A stretch of DNA of 51,671 nt from an uncultured Oscillospiraceae bacterium (GTDB taxonomy: Bacteria > Bacillota > Clostridia > Oscillospirales > Oscillospiraceae): contig CALWYF010000011.1 of the NCBI GenBank assembly GCA_944385705.1, positions 1 to 51,671 on the forward strand. Reading direction: 5' to 3'. The notes under the pieces are model-generated. The model did not search any database. It was given only the letters and a program-made list of their open reading frames with translations, and had not been told where the DNA came from. Both the position numbers and the translations under genes were made by a program. Of the stretch, positions 49,631-51,671 are shown piece after piece (the first letter of the stretch is position 1; the number at the start of each line of letters is the position of its first letter).

Positions 49631-49664
49631 GTGTCAAAGCGCAGCAGCGACTGGGGGGATAAGA

Positions 49665-50645
49665 TTGAAATGGTATGAGCAGAGAGAAGGGGAGGCCCGC
49701 GGCTGCGGTGACGGCGGCTGCCACAGGGCCTGCGGCTCCTGTATAGGCCCGGCAGGGCCTATGGGCCCACAGGGACCTACGGGAGCAACGGGTGCTGAGG
49801 GCCCCCGAGGTGTTCCGGGGCCCCAGGGACCTACAGGAGCAACAGGCCCTCAGGGCCCCCAGGGGCCGGAAGGACCTCAAGGCCCGGCAGGCGCAGCCGG
49901 AGCTCAGGGCAGGATAGGCCCAGAGGGCTCAGTAGGAGCCCAGGGCCCCACGGGACCCACAGGAGCAACCGGCCCCCAGGGCCCGGAAGGCCCACAAGGC
50001 CCGGCGGGAGTGCAAGGCCCGGAAGGCCCACAAGGCTCGGCGGGAGCGCAAGGCCCGGAAGGTCCACAGGGTCCGGCGGGAGCGCAGGGCCCGGAAGGCC
50101 CACAAGGCCCGGCGGGAGAGCAAGGCCCGGAAGGGCCACAGGGTCCGGCGGGGGCACAGGGCCCGGAAGGGCCCCAAGGTCCGGCGGGGGAAACAGGACC
50201 CCAAGGTCCAACAGGGGCAACGGGTCCGGCGGGTACGGCTCCAGAGCAGAGCTTTGCCTCCTTTATAAACACCCAGTATTCCCTGACGCAAAACAGCCTG
50301 ATAGATGTATTCCCCGATGTAACGGACAGCACCGGGAACATAGTACAGACGGACCTGCAGCATATAAGCCTGGCTCCGGGGTATTACCTGGTGTCCTATA
50401 AGGTGTCGGCAATCTTTCCCAATCCCAACTATATGCAGGTGACGCCCAGCTACAACGGGACCTCTCATCTGGAGACAGGCATTTATTTTGCAACCAGCGC
50501 CAACGGCTCCAGTGCCGCCGGCTCGGCTTTTTTCATTATAAGGGCTCCTGCATCCACTGTGTTCAGCCTGAACTACAGCGGCTCCAGTGATGCAAGGGAA
50601 GGGGAGATAAATTTGACCTTTTTAAAACTCAACAGGGATATATAA
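49665..50645 (+). CDS. Collagen-like (GXY) protein, probably spore surface
   Basis: 326 residues from TTG 49665, with GGGGGG 8 bases upstream; the ATG at 49563 lies in the azlD terminator and is unlikely. Residues 14-26 hold a Cys-rich head ([13 protein letters not shown]). Residues 28-189 are 54 uninterrupted Gly-X-Y triplets rich in Pro, Gln, Glu and Ala, and residues 190-326 form a beta-rich C-terminal head like those of BclA-type exosporium glycoproteins. Such proteins trimerise into filaments on spores. There is no signal peptide, as expected for a mother-cell spore-coat protein. Monocistronic with its own terminator. Confidence 0.85.
   Translation: MKWYEQREGEARGCGDGGCHRACGSCIGPAGPMGPQGPTGATGAEGPRGVPGPQGPTGATGPQGPQGPEGPQGPAGAAGAQGRIGPEGSVGAQGPTGPTGATGPQGPEGPQGPAGVQGPEGPQGSAGAQGPEGPQGPAGAQGPEGPQGPAGEQGPEGPQGPAGAQGPEGPQGPAGETGPQGPTGATGPAGTAPEQSFASFINTQYSLTQNSLIDVFPDVTDSTGNIVQTDLQHISLAPGYYLVSYKVSAIFPNPNYMQVTPSYNGTSHLETGIYFATSANGSSAAGSAFFIIRAPASTVFSLNYSGSSDAREGEINLTFLKLNRDI
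49971..50186 (+). repeat. Six 36-bp tandem repeats in the collagen domain
   Basis: Unit of 12 residues, [12 protein letters not shown]-like, repeated six times with small changes. The DNA units differ mostly at third positions and one GSA triplet. Copy number probably varies between strains. Confidence 0.85.
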
Positions 50646-50676
50646 AAAAGGATGTGCCGGCCGGCACATCCTTTTT
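50645..50676. terminator. Bidirectional terminator between collagen-like and EamA genes
   Basis: A perfect 16-bp palindrome half AAAAAGGATGTGCCGG followed directly by its complement, with A and T runs at the outer ends. Serves both convergent genes. Confidence 0.88.
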
Positions 50677-50696
50677 GACATAAATCAATCTTAGCT

Positions 50697-51581
50697 TCAT
50701 TTCTTCTTATTTTTCACCGGCAGTTCCAGCAGCACCGCCGCGGCGATCACCAGAGCGGCCCCCAGCCACATGCCGGCGCTCATAGGCTCTTTAAGGACCA
50801 GGGCTGACAGCAGCACCGCCGTAACCGGGTCCACATAGGCCAGTATGGCCACGGTCTGGGAGGGCAGGTCCTCCATACAGCCGAAGTACAGGAAATAGGC
50901 CAGGCCTGTGTGGATAATGCCCACGGCCAGCAGCAGGAGAAGGGCCGGAAGCTCCAGAGAAGGCAGGGGCCCCTGAACGGTGAAAAGATTGTAGGGCAGC
51001 AGCACCAGGGCGGAAATGCCCAGCTGCACCACCGTCCGCTCCAGACCGGAGATGCCCTGCATCTTCTTGTTGGAGATAACGATGGCCGCATAGAGCAGAG
51101 CGGCGCCCAGAGCCAGGACTATGCCCTTGGCCTGGCCGGGGGAGGGCAGCCCGCCCTCCGCCGCACCGGAGACGAAGACCATGCCTATAAGAGCGGCCAG
51201 CACGCACAGGATGCGGAAGGGTCCCAGCCGCTCTTTGAACACCAGAGGGGAGACCGCCACCACGATGATGGGGGCCAGATAGTAGCACAAGGTGGCTACG
51301 GCAATGGTGGTGTAGCGGTAGGCTTCAAATAGCAGAATCCAGTTGAAGCCCAGCATCAGCCCGGACAGGCCCAGGTAGACGGCATTCTCCCTCACCGCCC
51401 GACGGCTGAATGGGAGCTTGGCCAGCAGTATCACCAGCAGAAGAAAGACCGCCCCAAGAAAGCCCCGGAAATTGGCTATCACCGAGGAGGGCAGGTCTAT
51501 GCCTCTTATAAAAAGCCCCAGGCTGCCCCATATGAGCATTGAGCTTATGAGCTTGAGTTTTCCCGCACTGCGCTTATCCAT
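50697..51581 (-). CDS. EamA/DMT family transporter
   Basis: 294 residues and ten helices in two EamA repeats. The first begins KLKLISSMLIWGSLGLFIRG, and the second ends with AILAYVDPVTAVLLSALVL, ahead of a basic tail NKKK. These drug/metabolite transporters often export amino acids or nucleosides; substrate unknown. AGAGAG lies before the ATG. Transcribed leftward toward the shared terminator. Confidence 0.92.
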   Translation of the reverse strand: MDKRSAGKLKLISSMLIWGSLGLFIRGIDLPSSVIANFRGFLGAVFLLLVILLAKLPFSRRAVRENAVYLGLSGLMLGFNWILLFEAYRYTTIAVATLCYYLAPIIVVAVSPLVFKERLGPFRILCVLAALIGMVFVSGAAEGGLPSPGQAKGIVLALGAALLYAAIVISNKKMQGISGLERTVVQLGISALVLLPYNLFTVQGPLPSLELPALLLLLAVGIIHTGLAYFLYFGCMEDLPSQTVAILAYVDPVTAVLLSALVLKEPMSAGMWLGAALVIAAAVLLELPVKNKKK

Positions 51582-51615
51582 AATGTATCACTCTCTATTA
51601 CAATAAATTTGGACA

Positions 51616-51644
51616 GGAAAGCCGGGCAGCCAGTCCGGCTTTCC
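51616..51644. terminator. Hairpin at the right edge
   Basis: A perfect 10-bp stem GGAAAGCCGG (51616-51625 with 51635-51644), 9-nt loop, no clear T-run. Its gene lies outside the window. The rest of 51582-51671 shows nothing else. Confidence 0.4.
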
Positions 51645-51671
51645 CTCCATCTCGTGCCTAAGCTACAATAA

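Noticed and set aside
49563-49664. ATG-started extension of the collagen-like protein
   Set aside because: It would begin inside the azlD terminator hairpin and include the promoter; the TTG at 49665 has a strong ribosome binding site.
49971-50186. Regular 36-bp repeats resembling a CRISPR array
   Set aside because: The repeats are contiguous without spacers, stay in frame and encode GXY triplets; there are no cas genes.

Overview
The window looks like chromosome of a spore-forming, GC-rich member of the Firmicutes, class Clostridia, most likely the order Oscillospirales (Oscillibacter/Flavonifractor-like). The reasons are a PolC-type replicative polymerase, a spoIIGA-sigE pair, a SpoIIQ-type peptidase behind a close match to a sigma-F promoter, AGGAGG-type ribosome binding sites, a YtrA-type GntR/ABC cassette and a high-GC coding bias. 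That bias also produces very long antisense shadow frames. The genus is a guess. I saw no rRNA, tRNA, CRISPR array, transposase or phage gene.

Layout. 1-9030 is mostly minus strand. It holds two small lipoproteins that share a duplicated promoter/signal-peptide cassette, a Hanks-type kinase with an outside leucine-rich-repeat domain coupled to an XRE regulator, an MFS carrier with a zinc-dependent phospholipase C-like protein, an M20 amidohydrolase and cardiolipin synthase. 9186-12064 (+) has a HAD phosphatase, pyridoxamine kinase and SpoIIQ. SpoIIQ sits between two intergenic regions packed with perfect hairpins. 12422-17595 (+) holds a DUF2975/YozG-type regulator/DUF4173-like membrane operon, a MATE exporter and a DUF6056-like membrane protein. 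17678-19247 (-) is spoIIGA-sigE, divergent from the essential operon pyrH-frr-uppS-(AlkD-like)-dxr-rseP-ispG-polC (19399-29424). In that operon an AlkD-like gene occupies the place where cdsA is usually found.

29630-40454 is a mixed accessory stretch. It has a beta-CASP metallo-hydrolase, a truncated pseudokinase joined through a membrane helix to a C-type-lectin-like domain, a GNAT enzyme, a membrane-anchored serine hydrolase, a solute-binding lipoprotein whose fold appears circularly permuted, a zinc-ribbon membrane protein (minus strand), thiI, cinA and a lipoprotein. 40607-45943 has an ECF sigma/anti-sigma pair, a candidate type I toxin-antitoxin locus (27-codon ORF with a convergent antisense promoter) and a GntR-ABC transporter operon. 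46083-49549 holds an SGNH/MBOAT acyltransferase pair and AzlCD. The right end has a collagen-like, probably spore-surface protein behind a sigma-E-like promoter, and an EamA transporter.

Functional themes are sporulation (spoIIQ, spoIIGA, sigE, collagen-like protein), isoprenoid and envelope lipid synthesis (uppS, dxr, ispG, cls), envelope modification (SGNH/MBOAT) and surface sensing (LRR kinase, lectin-like pseudokinase, serine hydrolase, orphan binding protein). The best candidates for something undescribed are the circularly permuted binding protein (34886-35689), the toxin/antisense locus (42450-42707), the pseudokinase-lectin receptor (31324-32898) and the hairpin-rich elements flanking spoIIQ.
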